Of a stretch of DNA of 32,571 nt, positions 15,341 through 22,627 are shown piece after piece. The stretch covers positions 1 to 32,571 of the forward strand of contig JANJTV010000023.1 of the NCBI GenBank assembly GCA_024710905.1, in the 5' to 3' direction. The notes beneath the pieces are model-generated. The model did not search any database. It had not been told where the DNA came from and worked only from the letters and a program-made list of their open reading frames with translations. A program made the position numbers and the translations under genes. The stretch is from Anaerolineales bacterium. GTDB lineage: Bacteria > Chloroflexota > Anaerolineae > Anaerolineales > Villigracilaceae. Every line of letters starts with the position of its first letter. Position 1 is the first letter of the stretch.

Positions 15341-16003
15341 CTAAAATGGCAGGAGCTGCCACCCTTCCCAAAGGGTAAGGCTCCCGCCGGCCACCAGGAA
15401 ACAAAAATAGAGGATTGTCGCCAGGTTGAAAAAATGTCCCAGCAGAATACTGTTCCCATCTTTTTCAATTTCCCCAATGGAAAGAAAGATCAGGGAAAGG
15501 GCCGGGAGAGTATTGCTAAACGGGACAAACCCAAACGGGAGCATCAATAACGCAGCTGCAAGAAGATAGGCCAGTTTATGAATCAGGCCCGGGAACTTGT
15601 TCTCAGTGAGCCACGGCAGGCGGTGAGGGCGACAGATCTTTTCAAGCTGATGAAACCAGGGAAGGGCCTTCTGAAACCCGGCTATCAATTTGTCGGCAGC
15701 AATCGTTTGCCGGGTGATCCTTCCCGGGAGCCACAAGTGGCGCTCGAACAGGCGCGCAGCCCCAATCAAAAGGATGGCCGTGCCAAATATCGTGCTTACC
15801 CCGGGGATGGAGACCGGGACAAGGAATATCAATGCAAGGAAAACGGACAATAACAATAATCCATCGTCCTCAAAAATTATTAGGATTTCCGCCAGCGTGA
15901 TTTTTCCCTCCGGCATTTCATCCACAATCGTAGCGAACTTTCTCCCCAGGGATTCTTTCTCGATTATCCCCCGGGTGGGAAGCTGGGTTTCATTTGTCAG
16001 CAT
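15341..16003 (-). CDS. ExoD-like exopolysaccharide synthesis family membrane protein
   Basis: A 220-residue integral membrane protein. The N-terminal region reads IVDEMPEGKITLAEILIIF, followed by a hydrophobic stretch containing LVPVSIPGVSTIFGTAILLIGAARL, which fits the ExoD family pattern P-x-P-G-x-S-x-x-F-G. Two or three further hydrophobic segments lie in the C-terminal half. ExoD affects exopolysaccharide production and alkaline tolerance in rhizobia; its biochemistry is not known. I chose ATG 16003 because GAGG lies 8 nt upstream; the frame stays open to 16084 but lacks a better site. It lies 99 bp downstream of the P-type ATPase gene on the same strand and might be co-transcribed with it. 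Confidence 0.8.
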   Translation of the reverse strand: MLTNETQLPTRGIIEKESLGRKFATIVDEMPEGKITLAEILIIFEDDGLLLLSVFLALIFLVPVSIPGVSTIFGTAILLIGAARLFERHLWLPGRITRQTIAADKLIAGFQKALPWFHQLEKICRPHRLPWLTENKFPGLIHKLAYLLAAALLMLPFGFVPFSNTLPALSLIFLSIGEIEKDGNSILLGHFFNLATILYFCFLVAGGSLTLWEGWQLLPF

Positions 16004-16102
16004 GCTTGTAACCTCAACAAAGGTGATCCCATGGCAGCTTTCTTTACGACTACCATGCGATTTTTCTGAATGCCATAAAGGCAACGAACTGAAGGAAATG
16101 CA

Positions 16103-18841
16103 TCAGGTACGTACACGATGCGCAAATATTTTTTCAACCTCTGCATAGAACAACACCAGTGATCCGGCGCCGATACACAGGAGCAGGTTGGGCAGGGTCA
16201 GCGGGGTGGTCTTGAGGTAAGACTGCAAGGCAGGCGCATAAATCGCAGCCAGTTGCGCCACCACGACAGCCAACGCCAGCCCGAGCAGGGGTTTGTTTGA
16301 AAACAGGCCCACCCTGAAGATCGAGTCGTTACCGGTGCGAATACCAATTGCCTGCCAGACCTGGGCAAACGCCAGGGTGGTGAACATCATCGTCTGCCAG
16401 TCTTTGTGCCCTGCAAAATAGAACCAGACGCCAATGGCCAGGGAGAGTACACCAATCAACAGGCCAAACCGGATCACCTGCCCGCCTACGCCACCGCTAA
16501 AGATGCCCGCGTTGGGCGAGATGGGTTTGCGCTTCATCACTTCCTGTTCGGCAGGTTCCAGGCCCAGGCCAACACCCAGCAGGCCATCGGTCAACAGGTT
16601 CAGCCAAAGCAACTGCAGGGGTAACAACGGGGCAGGCAGGCCAATGAGCACACCCGCCAGCATCACCAGGATTTTGCCAAGATTGCCACCCATTGAAAAT
16701 TTGATGAACTTGCGCAGGTTATCGTAAATGACGCGGCCTTCCTCCACTGCCGCCACAATCGTCTTGAAATTATCGTCCTGCAAGACCATCTTGGCGGCTT
16801 CCTTTGATACATCCGTGCCGGTTATACCCATCGCCACGCCAATATCGGCGGTTTTCAGGGCCGGGGCGTCGTTCACGCCATCGCCTGTCATAGCCGTCAC
16901 ATGTCCGCGGGCCTGCAAGGCGTTCACAATTCGCAATTTATGTTCCGGCGAGACGCGCGCAAAGACTGCAATCTGCTCCACCACCTCGCGCAACTGTGCA
17001 TCGCTCATCTGGTTCAACTCTGCGCCGGTCATCGCCCGACCATTTTCGTCAGTGATGCCCAGTTCACGGGCAATGTGCAGGGCGGTCAGCGGATGGTCGC
17101 CTGTGATCATGACCGGGCGGATGCCTGCGCTTTTGGCCTGTGCTACCGCTTCCTTCACTTCGGGTCGGGGAGGATCAATGATGCCGACAAATCCGACTAT
17201 CGTCAATCCGTTCTCGAGTGCTGGGCCGCTTTCAGGTTGGTCATGGGTCTTGAAAGCTACACCCAAAACGCGCATCCCATTTTCGGCCAATGACCGGTTG
17301 GCAGCCTCGATGCGGATGCGGTAATCTGTTGTCAGCAGGTGGCGCACCCCGTTTTCCCAGACATGCGTTGAAATGTCCAGCAGCCCATCCACAGAACCTT
17401 TTGTGAAAGAAATATAAGCCGCCTGGGGTGCAACCACATCCAGGAGATCGCGAATGGCCGATTGTTTACTTCTCTCGAGGGCATGCAGAGTGGTCATGCG
17501 CTTTCGGTCAGAATCAAAGGGAACTTCGCCCACCCTGGGTTTATGCTCATCCAAATCAGTCTTGATCAGCCCAAATTTGGCTGCGGCCACCACCAGCGCC
17601 CCCTCGGTTGGGTCGCCAATGGCGTGGTATTTTTGCCCACCTGAACCTTCCTCGACCTGCAATCTGGCATCGTTACATAACGCACCACCAATTAATAATA
17701 AACTGAGCGCCCCTTTGGGGGTGGAGAGCGCTTCGCCGCTCAGATCAACAACCCCACGACCACGTTGATCAGTGTCCTCACTGACTTCAGCACGATACCC
17801 GGCCACGTCCAGCACGGTAACTGTCATACGGTTTTCGGTCAGTGTACCTGTTTTATCAGAACAAATCGTCGTCACAGAGCCGAGTGTTTCCACGGCCGGC
17901 AATTTGCGAATGAGCGCATTACGCGCCAGCATTCGTCGCGCACCGAGCGCCAGGGTGATGGTTACTACGGCGGGCAAGCCTTCCGGCACAATCGCCACTG
18001 CCACACTGACTGCCAGCAAAAATGCATCCACCGCCAAAGCACCACGAAAAATGTCAAAGATGGCCACCAATCCGGCCACAATCACCCCGACCACAGCCAA
18101 TAATTTGCCAAGGTGATCAAGCCGTTTTTGCAAAGGTGTCAGATCATCCTCATCTTGTTGAAGCAGGATCGCAATGTGGCCCAGCTCGGTTTGCATCCCG
18201 GTAGCAATCACCAACCCTGTGCCGCGCCCATAGGTAACAGTAGTTCCCATGTAAGCCATGTTAGCCCGGTCACCAAGCGGCAGGTCAGCTTTTTCGAGCG
18301 GATGAGTATCTTTTTCTACCGCTTCCGATTCGCCGGTCAAGGCGGCTTCCTGGATGCGCAGGTTTATGCTTTCGATCAGACGCAAATCAGCCGGTACCAG
18401 GTTTCCAGCTTCAAGCAGCACCACATCGCCCGGTACCAGGTCTCGAGCTGAGATTTCGGCCACCTGGCCATCACGTTCGACACGCACTTTGGGAACAGTC
18501 AGTTTTTTTAGGGCGGCCATCGCTTTCTCGGCGCGATATTCCTGGAAAAACCCCAACAATCCAAACAGTAACACAATCGCAAAAATGGCCGAGGCCTCCT
18601 GCCATTTGCCCAGCAAGGCCGAAACAACCCCTGCCGCAATCAGGATCAATACCATCGTAGCGGTGAACTGTTCCAACAGTATTTTCCAGGGGCTGCGCAC
18701 GCTTTTCTCTTTTAGCTCATTTGGCCCTACCCTAGCTAACCGGGCCTCCGCTTCCTGGGCTGACAGCCCTTCCAGAGTAGATTGGGTTTGCCGTAAGGCA
18801 TCTTCCAGGCGATATTGATGCCAGCTCATCTTATCTTCCAT
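16103..18841 (-). CDS. P-type IIA-like cation ATPase, probable Mn2+ (or Ca2+) exporter
   Basis: A 912-residue P2A-type ATPase. It has an N-terminal cation-ATPase domain, the actuator loop TGES, M4 motif PEGLP (E287), phosphorylation site CSDKTGTLTEN (D329), a TGDGVNDAPALK hinge, M5-M6 with NLLTDG, and a C-terminal group of TM helices. Site II ligands of SERCA (M4 Glu, M6 Asn and Asp) are kept. The M5 Glu771 of SERCA site I aligns with Lys723, as in bacterial one-site Ca2+ pumps that carry a basic residue there. The 5' leader holds a yybP-ykoY riboswitch, whose known ligand is Mn2+, so manganese efflux is the best inference; Ca2+ remains possible. I chose ATG 18841 because GGAAGGA lies about 8 nt upstream and the longer frame would run through the riboswitch. 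Confidence 0.9.
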   Translation of the reverse strand: MEDKMSWHQYRLEDALRQTQSTLEGLSAQEAEARLARVGPNELKEKSVRSPWKILLEQFTATMVLILIAAGVVSALLGKWQEASAIFAIVLLFGLLGFFQEYRAEKAMAALKKLTVPKVRVERDGQVAEISARDLVPGDVVLLEAGNLVPADLRLIESINLRIQEAALTGESEAVEKDTHPLEKADLPLGDRANMAYMGTTVTYGRGTGLVIATGMQTELGHIAILLQQDEDDLTPLQKRLDHLGKLLAVVGVIVAGLVAIFDIFRGALAVDAFLLAVSVAVAIVPEGLPAVVTITLALGARRMLARNALIRKLPAVETLGSVTTICSDKTGTLTENRMTVTVLDVAGYRAEVSEDTDQRGRGVVDLSGEALSTPKGALSLLLIGGALCNDARLQVEEGSGGQKYHAIGDPTEGALVVAAAKFGLIKTDLDEHKPRVGEVPFDSDRKRMTTLHALERSKQSAIRDLLDVVAPQAAYISFTKGSVDGLLDISTHVWENGVRHLLTTDYRIRIEAANRSLAENGMRVLGVAFKTHDQPESGPALENGLTIVGFVGIIDPPRPEVKEAVAQAKSAGIRPVMITGDHPLTALHIARELGITDENGRAMTGAELNQMSDAQLREVVEQIAVFARVSPEHKLRIVNALQARGHVTAMTGDGVNDAPALKTADIGVAMGITGTDVSKEAAKMVLQDDNFKTIVAAVEEGRVIYDNLRKFIKFSMGGNLGKILVMLAGVLIGLPAPLLPLQLLWLNLLTDGLLGVGLGLEPAEQEVMKRKPISPNAGIFSGGVGGQVIRFGLLIGVLSLAIGVWFYFAGHKDWQTMMFTTLAFAQVWQAIGIRTGNDSIFRVGLFSNKPLLGLALAVVVAQLAAIYAPALQSYLKTTPLTLPNLLLCIGAGSLVLFYAEVEKIFAHRVRT

Positions 18842-18895
18842 ATCATTATTCCTTCCACCATCCAGATATTGATTTGGTCCCATCATCCAGGTGGC

Positions 18896-18933
18896 AAAAA
18901 AAAAGACCACCGCCACACGTGTGACGATGGTCT
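18896..18933 (-). terminator. Expression-platform terminator of the riboswitch
   Basis: On the minus strand AGACCATCGTCACAC pairs with GTGTGGCGGTGGTCT, up to 15 bp including G-U pairs (the innermost ones must open to form the loop), followed by a run of about nine T. It lies 55 nt before the ATPase start codon. Its left arm overlaps the aptamer basal helix, giving mutually exclusive folds. Confidence 0.88.
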
Positions 18934-19014
18934 TGCCTTTCCTGAGCAGCCGGGGCAAATGCCCGACATGACGACTGCGCAACCCGCAAGCGGGCGGCTA
19001 CTCCCCATCGGAGT
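18896..19014 (-). promoter_or_regulatory. yybP-ykoY (manganese) riboswitch
   Basis: The minus strand has the two conserved blocks of this class: GGGGAGTAGC (18997-19006) and GTCGTCA (18969-18975), followed by a GGGC-TTTG-like hairpin and a return strand with CTGCTCAGGAAAGGC. The basal helix can form between CGATGG (19005-19010) and CCATCG (18925-18930). The latter bases are also in the left arm of the terminator at 18896-18933, so folding of the aptamer excludes the terminator: an ON switch. It fills most of the 320-bp gap (18842-19161) between the ATPase gene and its upstream neighbour. In known members Mn2+ turns on efflux genes. No covariance search was possible. Confidence 0.88.
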
Positions 19015-19020
19015 GGTTAA

Positions 19021-19026
19021 ATTATA
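19021..19026 (-). promoter_or_regulatory. -10 box of riboswitch/ATPase transcript
   Basis: TATAAT on the minus strand, ending about 7 nt before the predicted 5' end of the riboswitch (near 19014). The -35 region is poor (TAGCCG at 19044-19049). The stretch 19041-19161 shows no further gene or clear terminator. Confidence 0.6.
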
Positions 19027-19161
19027 CCGGATTTCTCCAATTCCGGCTATCTGCGTGCCCGGGTTCTTTGCCAGTTTCGCAATTCAGGACTTCCATAACT
19101 AGCAGGACAAAAGCCACCAAAACTCACTTCCCTTTCGATATTTGCCCATTGGAAACCGGTG

Positions 19162-19428
19162 TCAGGAGAGATGCCCGCCCGATTCGGCTTCTTCCAGCAC
19201 GGCCAGGATGGTGGCAACCAGTGCGCGGGCCGAGGCGGCATCCAGCTCCACCGCCACGCGCGCGCTGTGCCCAAGCGTTTCGTTGACAAAATCGATGTTC
19301 AGGGCGTGCTCAAAGGGGGCATTAAAAGGATGGTCATAGGATACATTGGCCTGGGTTACCTCAAACCAGCCACCAGTGCCTTTTCCGGTCCCGGAAATTT
19401 TAACCTTCTCAACGATCATGGTACACAT
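19162..19428 (-). CDS. DUF6295-like small protein
   Basis: An 88-residue protein starting MCTMIVEKVKISGTGKG and containing GGWFEVTQANVSYDHPF and ALNIDFVNE...ARVAVELDAASARALV. I recognise this as the DUF6295 type, a family of unknown function. It has no signal peptide or membrane segment. AAGGAG lies 6 nt before the ATG, which defines the start; the frame itself is open much further upstream as a shadow of the next gene. It starts 10 nt after the stop of the dienelactone hydrolase gene, so the two are surely co-transcribed. The shared operon suggests a role linked to that hydrolase, but what it does is not known. Confidence 0.78.
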   Translation of the reverse strand: MCTMIVEKVKISGTGKGTGGWFEVTQANVSYDHPFNAPFEHALNIDFVNETLGHSARVAVELDAASARALVATILAVLEEAESGGHLS

Positions 19429-19438
19429 GGCAGGCTCC

Positions 19439-20197
19439 TTATGCGGCGAGGTGTTTATCGAGGAAGGCAAAGACCTTCTTCCAGCCGTCCACGGCCTGGG
19501 CCTGGCGGTAGTTGGGACGGTCGTGGTAGAAAAATCCATGCCCGGCATCCGGGTACATGTGGAATTCATGGTCCTTGCCGTGTTTCTTGAGCTCGGCCTC
19601 ATGCAGGGCAACCTGCTCCGGTGTCGGACTGGAATCCTGTTCACCAAACAGGCCAAGCACGGGGCAGGCCAGGTCTTTGGTGAAATCCAGCGGGGCAACC
19701 GGTGTCTTTTCGTTGAGCGATTCCGGCGGCATGACCACCCGCCCGCCCCAGCAATCCACGACCGCGTTAAATCCGGGGGCCCGGCAGGCCGCCAGGTAGA
19801 CATGCCGTCCGCCCGAACAGGTGCCAAACGCGCCAACCTTGCCGTTGCAATAACCTTGCGCGCGCAGGTACTGCATGGCCCCGGCCAGGTCGCCCACCGC
19901 CTGCTCGTCGGCAATGCCGCCATCCGCACGGACGCGGGCGGCCACATCCTCCGGCGTGCCATGCCCGGCGCGGAAGTACAGGTTGGGCGTGATGGTCGCA
20001 AAACCGTGATGGGCAAACTTGCGGGTGGCTTCCAGATACCACTCGTCCCAACCGGGCATGTGGTGCGCCAGCACCATGCAGGGGAACGGCCCATCGCCCA
20101 GCGGGCGGGCCAGGTAGGCGTTAATGGGGTCGCCCTGATGACCGGTGATGGTCACCATCTCGGCGATCAATTGCGGAACACGATCGGTCTGGTACAT
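19439..20197 (-). CDS. Dienelactone hydrolase family protein
   Basis: A 252-residue alpha/beta hydrolase of the dienelactone hydrolase family. The nucleophile elbow is GTCSGG with Cys127; Asp188 (GEQDSS) and His220 (DAGHGF) complete the Cys-Asp-His triad typical of DLH. Family members hydrolyse lactones or esters; in aromatic degradation the substrate is dienelactone, but no other such pathway genes are present, so the substrate here is open. No signal peptide, so it should be cytoplasmic. AAGGAGG lies 4 nt before ATG 20197 and defines the start, although the frame is open to 20518. It forms a two-gene operon with the DUF6295-like gene. Confidence 0.9.
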   Translation of the reverse strand: MYQTDRVPQLIAEMVTITGHQGDPINAYLARPLGDGPFPCMVLAHHMPGWDEWYLEATRKFAHHGFATITPNLYFRAGHGTPEDVAARVRADGGIADEQAVGDLAGAMQYLRAQGYCNGKVGAFGTCSGGRHVYLAACRAPGFNAVVDCWGGRVVMPPESLNEKTPVAPLDFTKDLACPVLGLFGEQDSSPTPEQVALHEAELKKHGKDHEFHMYPDAGHGFFYHDRPNYRQAQAVDGWKKVFAFLDKHLAA

Positions 20198-20232
20198 TTG
20201 GCCTCCTTGATATAAGTATTTGAAACAACTAC

Positions 20233-20261
20233 AGTGTAGAGGCATTTTGCCCCGAAAGCAA
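20233..20261 (-). promoter_or_regulatory. Candidate promoter of DLH-DUF6295 operon
   Basis: On the minus strand TTGCTT (20256-20261) and TACACT (20233-20238) are separated by 17 nt. Both boxes are imperfect. Predicted 5' UTR is about 30 nt, containing the AAGGAGG site. Confidence 0.4.
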
Positions 20262-20359
20262 GCGACAGGCAACCCCCTCATTTCTTGCCATGCCCGGATG
20301 GTTATTAATATGGTGTTCAAATCACCCCAATCGTTGCGTGTAATGTTGACACCTTCTTT

Positions 20360-20368
20360 TGGTAAAAT
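20360..20368 (+). promoter_or_regulatory. Extended -10 promoter of GH25 fusion gene
   Basis: TGGTAAAAT fits an extended -10 element (TGn plus TAAAAT). The nearby TTGACA at 20346-20351 is only 11 nt away, too close for a standard -35. AAGGAG at 20383-20388 precedes ATG 20393. Confidence 0.4.
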
Positions 20369-20392
20369 GAAGGTAGATCTCCAAGGAGAAAG

Positions 20393-22552
20393 ATGACCAT
20401 GACGCGAGTTCTCGGCACTGATGTCAGTTTCTGGCAGGATGAACCCTCCACCCCGGAGCAGATCGATTTCGTCAAAATGAAGCAGGGGGCTGATTTTACG
20501 ATCATCCGCGCCGGACAAAACCTTTGGGCCGACCCGGACTGGGCTTACAACTGGCGGGAATCGAAAGCCGCCGGGCTGCCCCGTGGCTCCTACTGGTTCT
20601 ATGACAGCCGCGCCGAACCAAAAAAACAGGCCGAATTGTGGGTGCAGACCATGGGCACCGATCTGGGCGAATTGCCCCTGTTTGCCGACTTTGAAGAATC
20701 ATACAACGGCACCTACAAGGGCTGGCAAAACTGGTACGTCTTCCTGGAACGCATCCGCGCCCTGGTGGGTCCGCAAAAAGAGATCGGCATCTACACGGCC
20801 TTCTACTACTGGCGCGACAACGCCCCCAACGCCACCACCCAGGCCGCCAACCTGGAATACTTCAAGCGTTACCCGCTGTGGATCGCCCATTATGGAGCGG
20901 AAAAACCCATGATCCCCAAGCCCTGGGGAGAAGAAGAATGGCTGCTCTGGCAATTCACGGCCGTCGGGGATGGCCGCGCGTTTGGCGTGGAAAGCCTGGG
21001 GATTGACCTGAATTACTTCAACGGCGACCTGCCTGCCTTCAAAGCCCGTTTCAACCTGAATGGCCAGACCGGGCCGGACCCCATCCCGACCCCGGGCAGC
21101 GGACTGGAAGTGAACGCCCAGTATGCCTTGAACCTGAATACCCGCCAGGGGCCAGCCGAGACCTTTCCTGTCAATGGCAACCTGCGTCACGCCGACCCGT
21201 TGACGGTTGAATCGATCTCCCAGGATGGCAAATGGGTGCAGGTCCGCCGCAGCGGGGACAACCTGAGCGGCTGGGTGAACCTGGATTTCTTTGTCAGGCA
21301 GGCCAGCACCCCGCCGCCCGGCCCAACTCCTGTCGAAGAATGGTATCGTGTCACCTCCAGCGCGCTCAATGTACGCAGCGGGCCAAGCACCACCTACCCT
21401 TCAGTATTCTTCCTGCAGCAGGGAGATGTTGTCAAGGTGATCGGCTATTCACCGGATCGGGCCTGGCTGCAACTGGTAAAAACTGATGACGGCCAGACCG
21501 GCTGGGCTTATGGCGCCTACCTGACCAAGGTAGACGGTCCGCCTCCCCCGCCACCGCCCGCCCCGGAAGAAGAATGGTACAAGGTGATTGCCACCACCCT
21601 GCATGTGCGCAGCGGCCCGGCCAGCACCTTCCCACCGATCAACTACCTGCAAAAAGACGACATCATTAAAGTGATCGGCTACTCAGCGGACAAAAGCTGG
21701 ATGCAAATTGAGCGCATCGACGGCCTGGTGGGTTGGAGCTTTGGCAGTTATCTGACCAAGGTGGGCAATGCCATGCCTGCCAGCCTGAACCAGAAACTCT
21801 TCCCCGGTGTAACCTACTTCCGCAAGGAAATCACCTCGCCACGCCGCATGGTGGCCCATGTGCTTGGCATGGATCTCGGCACGCCGGACATGAACGTCTT
21901 CGTCACGCCCAGCACCGAACAAACCGGCATCCTGTGCTCGCGTACCACCTCCCAGTTCTTGCAGGAATTCAAGATGCAGGTGGCCATCAACGGTGATGGA
22001 TTCACCTACCTGCCACCCGGTACTCACCCGCCCAACCAGTACTGCCCCGACAACGGCGAACCGCTTCGCACGAATGGGTTTGCGGCCTCGCGCGGTAAAA
22101 TTTACAACGAGAAGCAAACCGGCCAGCCGATCGTCTATTCCAGCGTGATCAATGAGATTACGTTTAACCGACCGAAAGGCAGTGTCTATCATGCCATTTC
22201 CGGTGACCGCATGCTGGTCTTTGACGGCAAGCCCATTTCCACCCTGGTGAATGACATCGCCAACCCGCGCACTGCTGTAGGGCTGAACAAGGCCGGGAAA
22301 TTCCTGCTCTTCGTGGTGGTGGATGGCCGCCAGCCCGGTTACAGCGAAGGTGCCACCTATACCGAACTGGCCAGCCTGATGATCTCGCTCGGCGCCTATA
22401 CGGCAGTTAATATGGATGGCGGCGGATCGTCCGCCATGGTCATCCAGGGCATCGACAAGAAACCGCGTGTCCTGAACAGGCCCATCGACAGCAACACGCC
22501 CGGCAAGGAACGCGCTGTGGCCAACCACCTGGGCGTCTTCCTAAACAAGTAA
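20393..22552 (+). CDS. GH25 lysozyme-like / 3x SH3b / phosphodiester glycosidase (NAGPA) fusion
   Basis: A 719-residue multidomain protein. Residues 1 to about 215 are a GH25 (Chalaropsis-type lysozyme) domain with the DVSFWQ strand (D10) and the catalytic D-x-E pair in FADFEE (D99, E101). Three SH3b domains follow at about 240-303, 313-382 and 391-458; the last two share the WY+V...LxVRSGP...TFP pattern. Residues about 465-719 are a phosphodiester glycosidase (NAGPA) domain with NPRTAVGL and the hallmark NMDGGGSSAMV. GH25 cuts peptidoglycan beta-1,4 linkages; NAGPA-type domains cleave sugar-phosphodiester bonds, so both could act on cell-wall glycopolymers. No signal peptide is visible, which is odd for a wall-active enzyme. 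AAGGAG precedes ATG 20393; ATG 20399 is also possible. A terminator follows. Confidence 0.88.
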   Translation: MTMTRVLGTDVSFWQDEPSTPEQIDFVKMKQGADFTIIRAGQNLWADPDWAYNWRESKAAGLPRGSYWFYDSRAEPKKQAELWVQTMGTDLGELPLFADFEESYNGTYKGWQNWYVFLERIRALVGPQKEIGIYTAFYYWRDNAPNATTQAANLEYFKRYPLWIAHYGAEKPMIPKPWGEEEWLLWQFTAVGDGRAFGVESLGIDLNYFNGDLPAFKARFNLNGQTGPDPIPTPGSGLEVNAQYALNLNTRQGPAETFPVNGNLRHADPLTVESISQDGKWVQVRRSGDNLSGWVNLDFFVRQASTPPPGPTPVEEWYRVTSSALNVRSGPSTTYPSVFFLQQGDVVKVIGYSPDRAWLQLVKTDDGQTGWAYGAYLTKVDGPPPPPPPAPEEEWYKVIATTLHVRSGPASTFPPINYLQKDDIIKVIGYSADKSWMQIERIDGLVGWSFGSYLTKVGNAMPASLNQKLFPGVTYFRKEITSPRRMVAHVLGMDLGTPDMNVFVTPSTEQTGILCSRTTSQFLQEFKMQVAINGDGFTYLPPGTHPPNQYCPDNGEPLRTNGFAASRGKIYNEKQTGQPIVYSSVINEITFNRPKGSVYHAISGDRMLVFDGKPISTLVNDIANPRTAVGLNKAGKFLLFVVVDGRQPGYSEGATYTELASLMISLGAYTAVNMDGGGSSAMVIQGIDKKPRVLNRPIDSNTPGKERAVANHLGVFLNK

Positions 22553-22569
22553 GTCTACAGAGCCAGCCC

Positions 22570-22606
22570 AACCAGCCCCGCCAAAACCAAGGCCGGGCTG
22601 GTTTTT
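22570..22606 (+). terminator. Intrinsic terminator after GH25 fusion gene
   Basis: AACCAGCCC (22570-22578) pairs with GGGCTGGTT (22595-22603), with further inner GCC/GGC pairing and a T-rich tail. It begins 17 nt after the stop codon. Confidence 0.85.
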
Positions 22607-22615
22607 GTTTTGTTG

Positions 22616-22621
22616 TACAAT
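22616..22621 (+). promoter_or_regulatory. -10-like box of nuclease gene, possibly leaderless
   Basis: TACAAT ends 6 nt before ATG 22628, the same arrangement as at 3057 and 15301. No ribosome binding site is present before that ATG, and no clear -35 is seen because the upstream bases belong to the terminator. Confidence 0.4.
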
Positions 22622-22627
22622 ACCGCC

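Noticed and set aside
18842..18982. A longer N-terminus for the P-type ATPase reading into the leader
   Set aside because: The frame is open but runs through the riboswitch terminator, and a good GGAAGGA site precedes ATG 18841.
19346..20215. A long plus-strand open frame opposite the dienelactone hydrolase and DUF6295 genes
   Set aside because: The minus strand carries an intact Cys-Asp-His triad and good ribosome binding sites; the plus frame spans both genes and shows no domain.
20346..20351. TTGACA as the -35 box of the GH25 fusion gene
   Set aside because: It is only 11 nt from the best -10 (TAAAAT); spacing is too short, so an extended -10 is preferred.
21683..22528. A minus-strand open frame opposite the NAGPA domain
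   Set aside because: The plus-strand product has conserved NPRTAVGL and DGGGSS motifs; the antisense frame is a shadow.
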